From DTPS01 sp049591295 (lineage in GTDB: Bacteria; Acidobacteriota; UBA4820; DSQY01): DNA of 64,000 bases. Below, in pieces: positions 18,686 through 27,086 of this stretch. The DNA lies in contig JBAWEQ010000130.1 in the NCBI GenBank assembly GCA_049591295.1, forward strand, positions 32,306 to 96,305. The letters run 5' to 3'. The position numbers and the translations under genes are program-made. The stretch's first letter is position 1. Every line of letters begins with the position of its first letter. The notes under the pieces are model-generated. The model was given only the letters and a program-made list of their open reading frames with translations. It did not search any database and was not told the DNA's origin.

Positions 18686-19135
18686 ATGAAGTGGATGGCC
18701 GCGTTGCTGCTCTTGATCCTCTGGCTTCCCCTCCCAGGCCAGGAACCCCCAGCCAAACAGCCCGCTCCGGCGCCGGCCGGGGAAGGTAGCCAGGAGCGTC
18801 TCTCGACGGCGCTGGAATGGGACCGCGACTTCGACCTCCTGCTCGAGGTCGAGAATCAGCCGACTCGCGCGCAGATCCTCATCGCCTCCCGCATCGAGGG
18901 CCTGGAAAAGCAGGAGGAGAGCCTTTCCAAACAACTGGCCGATCTGAAGGCGCGCTCGGCGGCGCTGGAGGGCACCTACACCACCGAGGCCCTCCTCAAG
19001 GAGATGCTTCGCCAGGGGGTCTCCGACCTCCAGTCGGTGCAGAGAAACCTGAAAAACGACACCGATCGGACGCAGGCTCGCCTCTTTGAGGTCCAGGCCG
19101 AGCTCGCCAGGCTTCGCCGAGAGGCGAGGAGATAA
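18686..19135 (+). CDS. small secreted/periplasmic coiled-coil protein
   Basis: The 149-residue protein has a signal peptide (MKWMAALLLLILWLPLPGQ) and a Pro/Ala-rich spacer (EPPAKQPAPAPAGEG). The rest is an almost wholly helical, charged segment with strong heptads (ASRIEGLEKQEESLSKQLADLKARSAALEG in parts, and DRTQARLFEVQAELARLRREARR). No catalytic motif is visible. It is three bases upstream of an NtrC-type regulator and probably co-transcribed. I do not recognise a named family; a periplasmic sensor or structural role is possible. Confidence 0.8.
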   Translation: MKWMAALLLLILWLPLPGQEPPAKQPAPAPAGEGSQERLSTALEWDRDFDLLLEVENQPTRAQILIASRIEGLEKQEESLSKQLADLKARSAALEGTYTTEALLKEMLRQGVSDLQSVQRNLKNDTDRTQARLFEVQAELARLRREARR

Positions 19136-19138
19136 TCC

Positions 19139-20503
19139 GTGCGGATCCTCCTGGCGGAAGATCGGGCCAGTCTCAGAATGGTCCTGGCCGAGACCCTGAC
19201 CCGCGCCGGCTATCAGGTCGTGGAGGCGGCCGAGGGAAGGGTTGCCATGGCCCTCGTGCAGGAGGGCGGGTTCGACCTCGCCCTCTTCGACCTCAAGATG
19301 CCGGTCCACAGCGGAACCCAACTGCTGCTGGCCAGCCGCGAGCGATGGCCGCTCGTTCCGGTGGTGCTCCTCACGGCCTACGGCTCCGTGGAGGTGGCCG
19401 TGTCCGCCATGAAGTCCGGGGCCTTCGACTTCCTCAGCAAACCCATAGACACGGACCACCTGCTCATCGTGGTGGAGAGGGCCCTTGATGCGAGCCGGCA
19501 GGAGCGCCGGCAGGAGACCCTGGAGACCGAGCTGGGACGCTCCCCGATCTTTCAGGGAATCGTGGGCGGGAGCGACGCGCTCCGGAAAGTGCAGGAGGAG
19601 GCGGCCAAAATCGCCCGCACGGATACGACCTGTCTGATCCTGGGCGAGACGGGGGTGGGGAAGGAGCTCTTCGCCCGGGCGATCCACGATGGGGGGCCCC
19701 GCCGCGATGAGCCCTTCGTCGCCGTGAACTGCGCCGCCATCCCCGCCACCCTCCTGGAAAATGAGCTCTTCGGGCACGAGAAGGGTGCCTACACGGGCGC
19801 CCATGAATCCAGGATGGGACGATTCGAGCTGGCGCACCGCGGCACGATCTTCCTGGACGAGATCGGGGAGATGGGTCCTGAACTGCAAGCCAAGCTGCTG
19901 CGCGTCCTCGAAGAAAAGCGCTTCACGAGGGTGGGCGGGACCCATCCCGTGATCGTGGACGTGCGTGTCTTGTGCGCCACCAACCGGGACCTGGCGGAGC
20001 TGATCCGGGCCAAGCTCTTCCGGGAAGACCTCTACTACCGGCTGAGCGCGTTTCCCATCCGCATCCCCCCCCTCAGGGAACGCGGGGAGGACATACCGCC
20101 GCTGGCCGCCCACTTCGTGAATCACTTCCGGCAGGAACTCGCTAGGCCCTCCCTGCACCTGGTGCCCGAAGCAGAGGGCTGGCTGGTTTCGCAGCCCTGG
20201 CCGGGCAACGTGCGGGAGCTCATGAACCGGATCGAGCGGGCCGCCATCCTTGCGGAGGCCGACGGAGCCATCACGCCGGCCATTCTGGCCGGCGGCGGTG
20301 GCGGGACGTCCCCCTCGGTCAGGGTTCCCGAATTCTCATCCCTGCAAGATCCCGAGGAGTGGCTGCGGGAGGAGGAGCGATGGCGGGCGGTCGAGATTTT
20401 GCGCCGGTGTGGCGGCGACAGGCGCCGGGCGGCCAGAATCTTGGGGCTCACACCCGTCCGAATGAACGAACTGCTGGCCCCTCAAGGCCAGGTGGAGCCG
20501 TGA
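19139..20503 (+). CDS. sigma-54-dependent response regulator (NtrC family)
   Basis: The 454-residue protein has an N-terminal receiver with intact acidic pair (AEDR), phospho-aspartate in ALFDLKMP, TAYGS threonine and SKPID lysine. The AAA+ domain carries Walker A LGETGVGKE, the sigma-54-contact loop GAYTGA, Walker B IFLDEIGEM and the LPLR-like IPPLRERGEDI. The C-terminal Fis-type HTH reads RRAARILGLTPVRMNELL. It activates RpoN promoters when phosphorylated. The start is GTG with AGGAG upstream. No histidine kinase is in the window, so its partner is elsewhere. Confidence 0.93.
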   Translation: MRILLAEDRASLRMVLAETLTRAGYQVVEAAEGRVAMALVQEGGFDLALFDLKMPVHSGTQLLLASRERWPLVPVVLLTAYGSVEVAVSAMKSGAFDFLSKPIDTDHLLIVVERALDASRQERRQETLETELGRSPIFQGIVGGSDALRKVQEEAAKIARTDTTCLILGETGVGKELFARAIHDGGPRRDEPFVAVNCAAIPATLLENELFGHEKGAYTGAHESRMGRFELAHRGTIFLDEIGEMGPELQAKLLRVLEEKRFTRVGGTHPVIVDVRVLCATNRDLAELIRAKLFREDLYYRLSAFPIRIPPLRERGEDIPPLAAHFVNHFRQELARPSLHLVPEAEGWLVSQPWPGNVRELMNRIERAAILAEADGAITPAILAGGGGGTSPSVRVPEFSSLQDPEEWLREEERWRAVEILRRCGGDRRRAARILGLTPVRMNELLAPQGQVEP

Positions 20504-20530
20504 ACATCTTGGGTCTATCTCACGTATACT
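20501..20530 (+). promoter_or_regulatory. promoter for sppA
   Basis: TGAACA (20501-20506, 4/6 match), an 18-base spacer and TATACT (20525-20530). The ATG at 20555 has TAGGAG upstream. Confidence 0.5.
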
Positions 20531-20554
20531 GACACTCTTCCGTAGGAGCAAACG

Positions 20555-22336
20555 ATGGATGGTTCCGTAGGCGCAGGGCAGGTTCCGACCAAGCACACCC
20601 GCTGGGGGCTCTGGATCTTCCTTGCCATCCTGGGGGTCATCGTGTTGGGCGGCTTCCTCCTCGTAGTGGGTTTCGCCTCGCTCGTGAGCACCAACCAGGT
20701 GGCCGTCAAGCCGGACTCCACCCTGGTGCTTTCTCTGAGCAATCCCTTTCAGGAGTCTCCGCCCGATCCGATCGCCACTCAGCTCTTTCACGCCAAGATC
20801 TACAACGTCTTCGACACGGTAAGGGCTCTCGACCGCGCGGCCAAGGACGAGCGCATCAAGAGCCTGCTCATCGAACCGGGGATGGGGGGTGGAACGGGCC
20901 TGGGAAAGCTGGAACAGATCCGGTCGGCCGTGGAACGCTTCAAGAGGAGCGGCAAGCCGGTGTGGGCCTACTACGAGGCTGCCACGACCGGCGGATACTA
21001 CGTGGCCTCCTGCGCGGACAAGGTTTACGCGCCACCCTCGGGCGATCTCATCCTGATGGGACCCGCCATGGCGCTTCCCTTCTTCGGGGGCACCCTGAAG
21101 AAGTTCGGGATCGTGCCGCAGCTCTACCACATCGGCGCCTACAAGTCCTACTCGGACACCTTCACCCGAACCGACGCATCCGATGCCGAGAAGGAGGCCA
21201 CCAACGCCATTCTCGACAGCTTCTACGGCCAGCTTGTGGACGGAATCGCCCAAGGGCGCAAGCTCAGTCCGGACCAGGTCAAGGCGGCCATCGACATGGG
21301 TTTCCTCTGGGGCGATCAGATGAAGCAGCAGCGCCTGGTGGACGACCTTCTCTACCAGGATCAGGTGGAGCAGGGACTCAAGAAGATCAACGGCAACCGG
21401 GAGCGGTGGAACCGAATCGACATGGCCGACTACCAGAACGACCACCGGATCAACCTCAGCGAGGGGGCGAAGAAGACCGTGGCCTATGTGGTGGCCAGCG
21501 GGGACATCGTCTCCGGGGAGAGGGGATCAAGCAACATCGGCTCCGAGACGCTCATCCGGTGGCTGAGGAAGATCGGAGAGGATAGCGGGATCTCGGCGGT
21601 GGTCTTGAGGGTGGACAGCCCCGGCGGAGATGCCCTGGCTTCAGACGTGATCTGGCGGCAGGTGCAGGTGCTCCGAAAATCCAAGCCAGTCGTTGTCTCC
21701 ATGTCCGACCTGGCCGCTTCCGGGGGGTACTACATCTCCATGGGCTCCGACGGCATCGTTGCCGAGCCCGGCACCATCACGGGCTCCATCGGCGTGGTAA
21801 CGGGGAAGTTCGTGATCAAGGGCCTCCTGGACTTCGTGGATTTCAACATGGAGATCATGAAGCGGGGCAAGAACTCCGACCTCTTCAGCTCCTACACGCC
21901 CTACACCCCCGAGCAGGAGCAGCTCATCCAGGGCCAGATGCAGAGCTTTTACAAGACGTTCGTCCAGAAGGCCGCGGAGGGCAGAAAGAAGTCCTACGAG
22001 GACATCGACAAGGTGGGGCAGGGCAGGATCTGGTCCGGCGAGGATGCCCTCAAGCTCGGGCTGGTGGACAAGCTCGGCGGGATCGAGGAGGCCATCGCGC
22101 TGGCCAAGGAAAAGGCGGGCATTCCTCCGAAGGAGCCCGTCCGTATCGTCATGTACCCGAAACCGAAGACGATCCTTCAGGCTTTTCTCGAGGAGAAGAC
22201 GGATTCGCTGGTCCGCGCCCGCGAGCGCAGCGAGGTGCCGCCCGAACTCTGGCAGCTCTATCAAGAATATGAGCAAGTGCGGCCCCTGGTGTCCGAACCC
22301 TTCTCGCTGTATACGCCCATCCGGGTGACGATGTAG
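20555..22336 (+). CDS. sppA: signal peptide peptidase SppA, 67-kDa type
   Basis: The 593-residue protein is the long, tandem-domain form. A membrane anchor lies at about 18-42 (GLWIFLAILGVIVLGGFLLVVGFASLV). The N-terminal half contains the catalytic lysine in YHIGAYKSYSDTF. The C-terminal half contains the nucleophile serine in SDLAASGGYYIS, preceded by RVDSPGGDALASD. It degrades signal peptides left in the inner membrane after secretion. It has its own promoter and stands alone in orientation. Length matches the E. coli type rather than the short 36K form. Confidence 0.93.
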   Translation: MDGSVGAGQVPTKHTRWGLWIFLAILGVIVLGGFLLVVGFASLVSTNQVAVKPDSTLVLSLSNPFQESPPDPIATQLFHAKIYNVFDTVRALDRAAKDERIKSLLIEPGMGGGTGLGKLEQIRSAVERFKRSGKPVWAYYEAATTGGYYVASCADKVYAPPSGDLILMGPAMALPFFGGTLKKFGIVPQLYHIGAYKSYSDTFTRTDASDAEKEATNAILDSFYGQLVDGIAQGRKLSPDQVKAAIDMGFLWGDQMKQQRLVDDLLYQDQVEQGLKKINGNRERWNRIDMADYQNDHRINLSEGAKKTVAYVVASGDIVSGERGSSNIGSETLIRWLRKIGEDSGISAVVLRVDSPGGDALASDVIWRQVQVLRKSKPVVVSMSDLAASGGYYISMGSDGIVAEPGTITGSIGVVTGKFVIKGLLDFVDFNMEIMKRGKNSDLFSSYTPYTPEQEQLIQGQMQSFYKTFVQKAAEGRKKSYEDIDKVGQGRIWSGEDALKLGLVDKLGGIEEAIALAKEKAGIPPKEPVRIVMYPKPKTILQAFLEEKTDSLVRARERSEVPPELWQLYQEYEQVRPLVSEPFSLYTPIRVTM

Positions 22337-22689
22337 GGAGTCCTTGGATGCTCCGGAGGGCCGCTTGATGGAGGGCCCCGTCTGCCACTCCTGAAGTGCG
22401 GACCGATCAGAAGCGAGGGCGAAGCCGTGTGTCCCCCATGAGGGGGGCCTTCCCTCCCCCCGCGAAGCCCACTGGAGGAGGTTCGCGCCTCAACCGGAAT
22501 AAGTTGGGCACCTGCGGACTTTATGTGGCAGACGCAGAGGAGAACCTTGCCCAGCCGAGCGGGGAAGCAATCCCCCACCACTCGACTTGATAGGCCTCGA
22601 GAAATCAGGGGGTTGACTCCTCCCGCGGGATGGGTTAGTCTGCGCGCGACGCGGGGGGAGTGAACCACCCGCATGGAGGTCCTTGTCGA
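22337..22689. other. intergenic region upstream of the second transglycosylase
   Basis: This is 353 bases without a gene. A promoter (22613-22641) lies at the right end. Around 22430-22455 there is a CCCCC-ATGA-GGGGG hairpin without a T-run, so it is not a convincing terminator. I looked for riboswitch cores (cobalamin, c-di-GMP) and found none. Confidence 0.45.
22613..22641 (+). promoter_or_regulatory. promoter for lytic transglycosylase 2
   Basis: TTGACT (22613-22618), a 17-base spacer and TAGTCT (22636-22641). Confidence 0.6.
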
Positions 22690-23304
22690 TTGAAAACCCA
22701 CAACTTTCTGGTGGTAGCCATGCTGGGGGCGTGCGCTCTCCTGGTCAACGTGTGGAGCAAGCCCCTCTCCTCTCCCAGCCCCGTCGCGGTGGTTCAGGCC
22801 AGGGACGGGTTGCGGCCGCTCAAAAACGAAGTGCGGCGCCTGCTCAACGAGGCACTCCGCTACAACGGACAGCGATGGTCCCAGGCCAACTTTGATCAGG
22901 CCTCTGCCGCGATCGTGCGGGTGGTAGTCACCTACCAGTACTCCCCGATGCTCGTCCTGAGCCTCATTCAGATGGAGAGTTCCTTCCGGCTCGATGCGCT
23001 CTCCAGCCAGGGCGCGGTGGGGTTGACGCAGATTATCCCTTCCACCGCAGACGCCGTAGCCAGAGCGCTCAACAAAACGCCTCCCACCGCCGAGGAACTG
23101 AAAGATCCCAGTCTCAACATCGAACTCGGGTTTGCTTACCTAGCTCAACTTCAAGAGAGCCTGGGGTCTCAGGAGGCGGCTTTGGCGGCCTACAACGCAG
23201 GTCCGGCCGTGGTCCAGCACAGGGTGGGCCTGCCGCTTCCCATGGCCGAATATAGACGGGAGATCTCACGGGGTGAGGCGACGGTCTTCCACTGGATGAA
23301 ATAA
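22690..23304 (+). CDS. secreted SLT-type lytic transglycosylase (second)
   Basis: The protein has about 204 residues from TTG at 22690, chosen because GGAGG lies 10 bases upstream and a normal signal peptide then follows (MKTHNFLVVAMLGACALLVNVWS). GTG at 22660 would add a charged stretch with no ribosome site. The SLT domain shows LSLIQMESSFRLDALSSQGAVGLTQIIP with the catalytic glutamate in QMES, an internal insertion (ALNKTPPTAEELKDPS) and AALAAYNAGPAVV. It is a periplasmic peptidoglycan-cleaving enzyme and a paralogue of the gene at 13191. Confidence 0.88.
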   Translation: MKTHNFLVVAMLGACALLVNVWSKPLSSPSPVAVVQARDGLRPLKNEVRRLLNEALRYNGQRWSQANFDQASAAIVRVVVTYQYSPMLVLSLIQMESSFRLDALSSQGAVGLTQIIPSTADAVARALNKTPPTAEELKDPSLNIELGFAYLAQLQESLGSQEAALAAYNAGPAVVQHRVGLPLPMAEYRREISRGEATVFHWMK

Positions 23305-23393
23305 CCCAACCCGCGATCCGTCCCGGCCTTCAGGGATGATCTAGGGAACCTCCCTGCCCTACAGTCTTGGGGTACGGTGTGAAGGAGGTCCGC

Positions 23394-23624
23394 ATGCCCG
23401 AAGGTTTTGATACGCGTGTCCGCGAAGTGATCGCCAGGATCCGCCCGGCCCTGCAGATGGACGGCGGGGACATCGAAATCGTGGAAATCCAGGAGCCCAA
23501 CCTGACGGTCCGGCTGGTGGGAGCCTGCCATGGCTGCCCCAGCGCGGTCTACACCCTCTACCAGGGCGTGTACGGTGAACTGAAGCGGAGCGTCCCCGAG
23601 TTCGGCGAACTCTTCGCCGTCTGA
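23394..23624 (+). CDS. NifU C-terminal-domain Fe-S scaffold protein
   Basis: The 76-residue protein is a stand-alone NifU_C domain. It has VREVIARIRPALQMDGGDIEIVEI and the cluster-binding CxxC in GACHGCPSA. AGGAGG lies 5 bases before the ATG. Such Nfu-type proteins assemble or carry 4Fe-4S clusters to client enzymes in the cytoplasm. The MtaB-like methylthiotransferase in this window is one possible client, but no direct link is shown. It is followed closely by the AMMECR1 gene, probably in one operon. Confidence 0.9.
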   Translation: MPEGFDTRVREVIARIRPALQMDGGDIEIVEIQEPNLTVRLVGACHGCPSAVYTLYQGVYGELKRSVPEFGELFAV

Positions 23625-23630
23625 GCTTTC

Positions 23631-24197
23631 GTGGCCCCCCCCCTGCCGCCGCCCGTTCGGAAGGCCCTGCTGGCCTTGGCCCGCAGGGCCATCGGCGTGT
23701 ACCTGTCGGAGGGTCGAAGGCTGGTGGTTGGAGTGGACTGCCCCTCCATGGCGTCCGAGCCCAGAGGCGCCTTCGTCACGCTGAAGCGCCGGGGCGGGGC
23801 CCTGCGCGGGTGCATCGGGACTATCCTTCCCTCTGGTCCCCTGGATGTGACCGTAGCCCGGATGGCGGTAAGCGCCGCCGTTGAAGATCCCCGGTTTCCC
23901 CCCGTCTCTTCGTCGGAGCTCCAGGCGCTGAGCATCGAAATATCGGCGCTCACGGTGCCCGAGCCCATGCGCGCCGTGGAGGCCATCGAAGTCGGCCGCC
24001 ACGGGCTCATCGTGAGCCGGGGAGGCCGAAAGGGACTTCTGCTTCCCCAGGTTCCGGTGGAGTGGGGTTGGGACAAGCAGACGTTCTTGGAGCAGACCTG
24101 CCTGAAGGCTGGACTCCCACGGGGTGGGTGGAGGGAGCCCGGCACCCGCATTGAGTGGTTCGAGGCGGAGGTGTGGGGGGAGGAGACTCCCGAATAG
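23631..24197 (+). CDS. AMMECR1-domain protein
   Basis: The 188-residue protein spans one AMMECR1 domain. The most conserved motif is LRGCIGT at about residues 60-66, preceded by GAFVTLKRRGG. ARMAVSAAVEDPRFPPVSSSEL and LEISALT-type strands follow, as does the late VEWGWDKQTFLEQTCLKAGLP. The biochemical function of bacterial AMMECR1 proteins is not established; some occur with MEMO and radical SAM genes, neither of which is present here. The GTG start is 6 bases after the NifU-like stop, with a weak ribosome site. Confidence 0.88.
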   Translation: MAPPLPPPVRKALLALARRAIGVYLSEGRRLVVGVDCPSMASEPRGAFVTLKRRGGALRGCIGTILPSGPLDVTVARMAVSAAVEDPRFPPVSSSELQALSIEISALTVPEPMRAVEAIEVGRHGLIVSRGGRKGLLLPQVPVEWGWDKQTFLEQTCLKAGLPRGGWREPGTRIEWFEAEVWGEETPE

Positions 24198-24230
24198 GGA
24201 GATGCTGCTGCCTCACCATGACCGTACGCG

Positions 24231-24239
24231 TGCTAGACT
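24231..24239 (+). promoter_or_regulatory. extended -10 element for the PKD-repeat gene
   Basis: TGC followed by TAGACT (24234-24239) matches an extended -10, 19 bases before the ATG at 24259. No clear -35 is present. Confidence 0.45.
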
Positions 24240-24258
24240 CGGCATAGAAGGAGGCGCC

Positions 24259-26271
24259 ATGTCCAAACGATTGTTCGCCATCCTCGCGTTGGTCAGCTTG
24301 GCCGGGCTCGGTGTGTGGGCGAAGCGTCCAAACGCCCTGCTGGCCCTGGGTCTTCAGCAGCCGGAGTATCTCAGCGTGCAGGTTGCCAACCCCATCACCG
24401 TCATGGTCACCTCCCCGGCTGATTGTTCCGAGGAACTGACCCTTTCCGTGCGCTCCGAAGACGGCCTGATCTCCCAGCCGGTCTGGAGGGAGCAGGTACG
24501 CCTCCAGGCGGGGGTTAATGCGGTTCGGGCCTCGATCGCTCCAGCAAAATTGTCCGCCTTCTCCATTGGCGAGGATGTGCTTCTCACTGCTCAGATCAGG
24601 CAGGCCAGCGCGGAAACGGAAGTCACCCTGGCCGCGAAAGCGAAGGCTCCGAGGGCCAGCAAGTGGTCCATCGCCTTTGCCTCGAAGCCCGCGCTCCTTT
24701 ACACCACTTCGGACGCTACCCTGAGTTTCGTGGTGGCGAATCACAAGAGCAAAACGAAACAGGCCAAGGTCGTCCTGAAATTCATCACCATGAGGGGCAG
24801 GGTGAAGGCGAAGATGAAGGTGGCCACGGTGTTCCAGCCGGGCACGAACCCCCTGGACATCCAGGTTCCCACCGCAACCGCCCTCCTCGCCAAGTCCCAG
24901 GGAGCGACCAAGCTGAGGGCGGTCCTGCAGGTGCGGGGCCAATCCCGCGCCAACGACATCGCTTACCTAGACTATGATCTCGGCGCCTCGGCGGTGGGCA
25001 GCCCGCTGAGCGGCGTGGCGCCCCTTTCGGTCTCTTTTACAGGGGCGGTTTCGGGAGGCTATCCCCCCTACAGCTACGACTGGAAATTCGGCGATTCCAC
25101 ACCCCATTCCTCGGACCTCAGCCCCTCCCATACCTATTCGACGCCGGGCTCCTTCGCCGCGCAGCTCACCGTGACGGACGTCCTGGGCGGAGTGGTGGAG
25201 GCGGCCCCTCTGACCGTGGCCGTTGCCCCTCCCCTCAGCCTGGCCTGCGGTGCGAGTCCCTCCGGCGGCGCCGCTCCCCTGCCAGTGACCTTCTCGGCGG
25301 CGGCCACGGGCGGTTCCGGCTCCTACGCTTACACCTGGAGCTTCGGCGACGGGGCCTCCTCCTCTCAGCAGAATCCGTCCCACACCTATACGGCCGCCGG
25401 AAGCTATGGGGCGAGTGTGACCGTCACGAGCGGGGCCCAGTCCGCCTCCTGCTCCAAAACCATCACCGTTAGTGCCCCCGCCCTGGCCGTGACGTGCAGC
25501 GCCACCCCGACGAGTGGAGCAGCCCCCCTGGCCGTGAGTTTTGCGTGCCAGCCCTCCGGTGGTGGCAGCGGCTCCTACGTCTTCGACTGGAACTTCGGCG
25601 ACGGCAGCGCCGACGACACCTCCCAGAACCCCAGCCACACCTATTCCGCCAACGGGACTTTCACGGCGGTAGTGACGGTCACGGCCGGAAGCCAGTCCGC
25701 TTCCTGCCAGAAAACTATTACCGTGGGGGGCTCTACACCAGTGGCCGTGACTTGCAGCGCTGCGCCTTCCAGTGGACCGGCCCCGCTGGCGGTCTCCTTT
25801 ACCTGCCAGCCTTCGGGGGGTACTGGCTCCTACACCTACGACTGGGACTTCGGCGATGGGAGTCCGCACCTCACTGCGCAGAATCCCAGCCACACCTACT
25901 CGGCGGGCGGAGCGTACACGGCCAGTGTGGCCGTTGTCTCAGGCAGCCAGAGCGGGTCCTGTCAGACCTCCATCACGGTGAGTGGCTCTCCTCTCACCAT
26001 CGACGGTCTCGCTACAGCGGATCTGGGTAATGGTACCTATTCGATAGACTGGTTGTTGAACGATACCGATTCGGCCGCCGCGACCATCACGTGGAACGCC
26101 GCCGTCACGGCCGGCGGCGGAAGCGTCAACCCCACGAGCGGCACCAGCAATCCCGGCGATGCCCCCAACACCATCTACAGCCCAAATGGGGCCACGACGG
26201 GTACGATCACGATCACCGCCTCCGACGACCAGGGCAACACGGCCGCCCCGCAGGCGGTCACCGTGCCATAG
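24259..26271 (+). CDS. secreted protein with four PKD repeats
   Basis: The 670-residue protein starts at an ATG with AAGGAGG upstream and has a signal peptide (MSKRLFAILALVSLAGLGVWA). The first third (about 25-245) is a beta-rich domain I cannot name. Four tandem PKD domains follow at roughly 247-330, 331-412, 413-495 and 496-577. Each has the WxFGDG-type core (DWKFGDS, TWSFGDG, DWNFGDG, DWDFGDG) and a PSHTY strand. Repeats 2-4 also contain paired cysteines. A last Ig-like domain ends TAAPQAVTVP. No enzymatic domain or anchor is visible, so it is probably an adhesive or structural exoprotein. Confidence 0.88.
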   Translation: MSKRLFAILALVSLAGLGVWAKRPNALLALGLQQPEYLSVQVANPITVMVTSPADCSEELTLSVRSEDGLISQPVWREQVRLQAGVNAVRASIAPAKLSAFSIGEDVLLTAQIRQASAETEVTLAAKAKAPRASKWSIAFASKPALLYTTSDATLSFVVANHKSKTKQAKVVLKFITMRGRVKAKMKVATVFQPGTNPLDIQVPTATALLAKSQGATKLRAVLQVRGQSRANDIAYLDYDLGASAVGSPLSGVAPLSVSFTGAVSGGYPPYSYDWKFGDSTPHSSDLSPSHTYSTPGSFAAQLTVTDVLGGVVEAAPLTVAVAPPLSLACGASPSGGAAPLPVTFSAAATGGSGSYAYTWSFGDGASSSQQNPSHTYTAAGSYGASVTVTSGAQSASCSKTITVSAPALAVTCSATPTSGAAPLAVSFACQPSGGGSGSYVFDWNFGDGSADDTSQNPSHTYSANGTFTAVVTVTAGSQSASCQKTITVGGSTPVAVTCSAAPSSGPAPLAVSFTCQPSGGTGSYTYDWDFGDGSPHLTAQNPSHTYSAGGAYTASVAVVSGSQSGSCQTSITVSGSPLTIDGLATADLGNGTYSIDWLLNDTDSAAATITWNAAVTAGGGSVNPTSGTSNPGDAPNTIYSPNGATTGTITITASDDQGNTAAPQAVTVP

Positions 26272-27086
26272 GCCAGGCCGGCGCAAGGGCAGACAAGCTA
26301 GGGCCCAAGTAAAGTTGTTCACCCCCGACCAGAGCCGTGATCGAAGTATACGGAACGCATGGAACGGGGTATTCTGCCTCTAAACCTTGATATTTCAGCT
26401 CGCAAAAGCGTTTCCCCTCTCGCTGGTTAGCCGCCCTGCTAACTGAGTACACGCCGAAGGCCTCCCGCTGGAAGCGTGCAACCCACTGAAAAGGCTAGTT
26501 GTTTTGCGATCCGCCTGGGATGGCACCCCTCTTGCTCTAGGTGGGCCAGGGAGCAGAGGGAGGGCCACCTCATCGTGGGCAATCGGGTAGCCAAGCTCGT
26601 ATTTCTGATCTCGATGAGCTGCGCCTTCTGTGCTCTGGGCCTGGGATTGCACGCCTCCCCATCCTCCTGGCCCTCGCCCTCCCGGTCGAAAGCGGATCCC
26701 AGCCGGTTGCAGGCCCAGGAGGGCCGGGACCCCCTCGAGGCGCTCTCGCTGCCGCATGCCGATAACGGGCAGATGGGTCCCGACGAGGATGACGATTCCT
26801 CCCGGGACAACGATGGCCCCCTACTCCAACTGATCCCCTCTCCACTTGCGCCTCTCCTGCTCCAAGTCCGCTCCCTCGAGCGGCTGGCCCTGCCCGCCGC
26901 TCCATGGGTCCCAGGTCGGAGCACGCTCCTCCGAAGGCGAATCTTCAAGAAGCCCTGACAGGATCGCCGTGCCGGCAGACTTCGAGGCCGGCAACCCCGC
27001 TAATCCATCGCATTTCTCGTCCCATTGGCGTAGAGGTGTACCGGGTATTGCGACGCAGTACCCAAGAGAGACCGGAGGTCGGTGTG
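26272..27086. other. intergenic region between PKD-protein and S53 peptidase genes
   Basis: This 815-base stretch contains one weak candidate gene (26575-26958). The rest holds no recognisable gene. The start of the S53 gene is set by GGAGG at 27074-27078. A partly self-complementary segment, GTGCCGGCAGACTTCGAGG then CCGGCAACC (around 26968-26996), could fold, but no known riboswitch core is apparent. Confidence 0.4.
26575..26958 (+). CDS. possible small secreted hypothetical protein
   Basis: This is a weak call. From GTG at 26575 the frame gives about 127 residues with a signal-peptide-like start (VGNRVAKLVFLISMSCAFCALGLGLHAS). A Ser/Pro-rich stretch, an acidic patch (GPDEDDDSSRDND) and a basic end (RRRIFKKP) follow. 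AGGGAGG lies upstream, somewhat far. GC-rich DNA leaves several frames open here, including on the opposite strand, so this could be noise. Nothing similar is recognised. Its place upstream of a secreted peptidase is the only context. Confidence 0.3.
   Translation: MGNRVAKLVFLISMSCAFCALGLGLHASPSSWPSPSRSKADPSRLQAQEGRDPLEALSLPHADNGQMGPDEDDDSSRDNDGPLLQLIPSPLAPLLLQVRSLERLALPAAPWVPGRSTLLRRRIFKKP

Noticed and set aside
22430..22455. CCCCC-ATGA-GGGGG hairpin as terminator of sppA
   Set aside because: No T-run follows and it lies about 100 bases past the gene; left as an unexplained hairpin.
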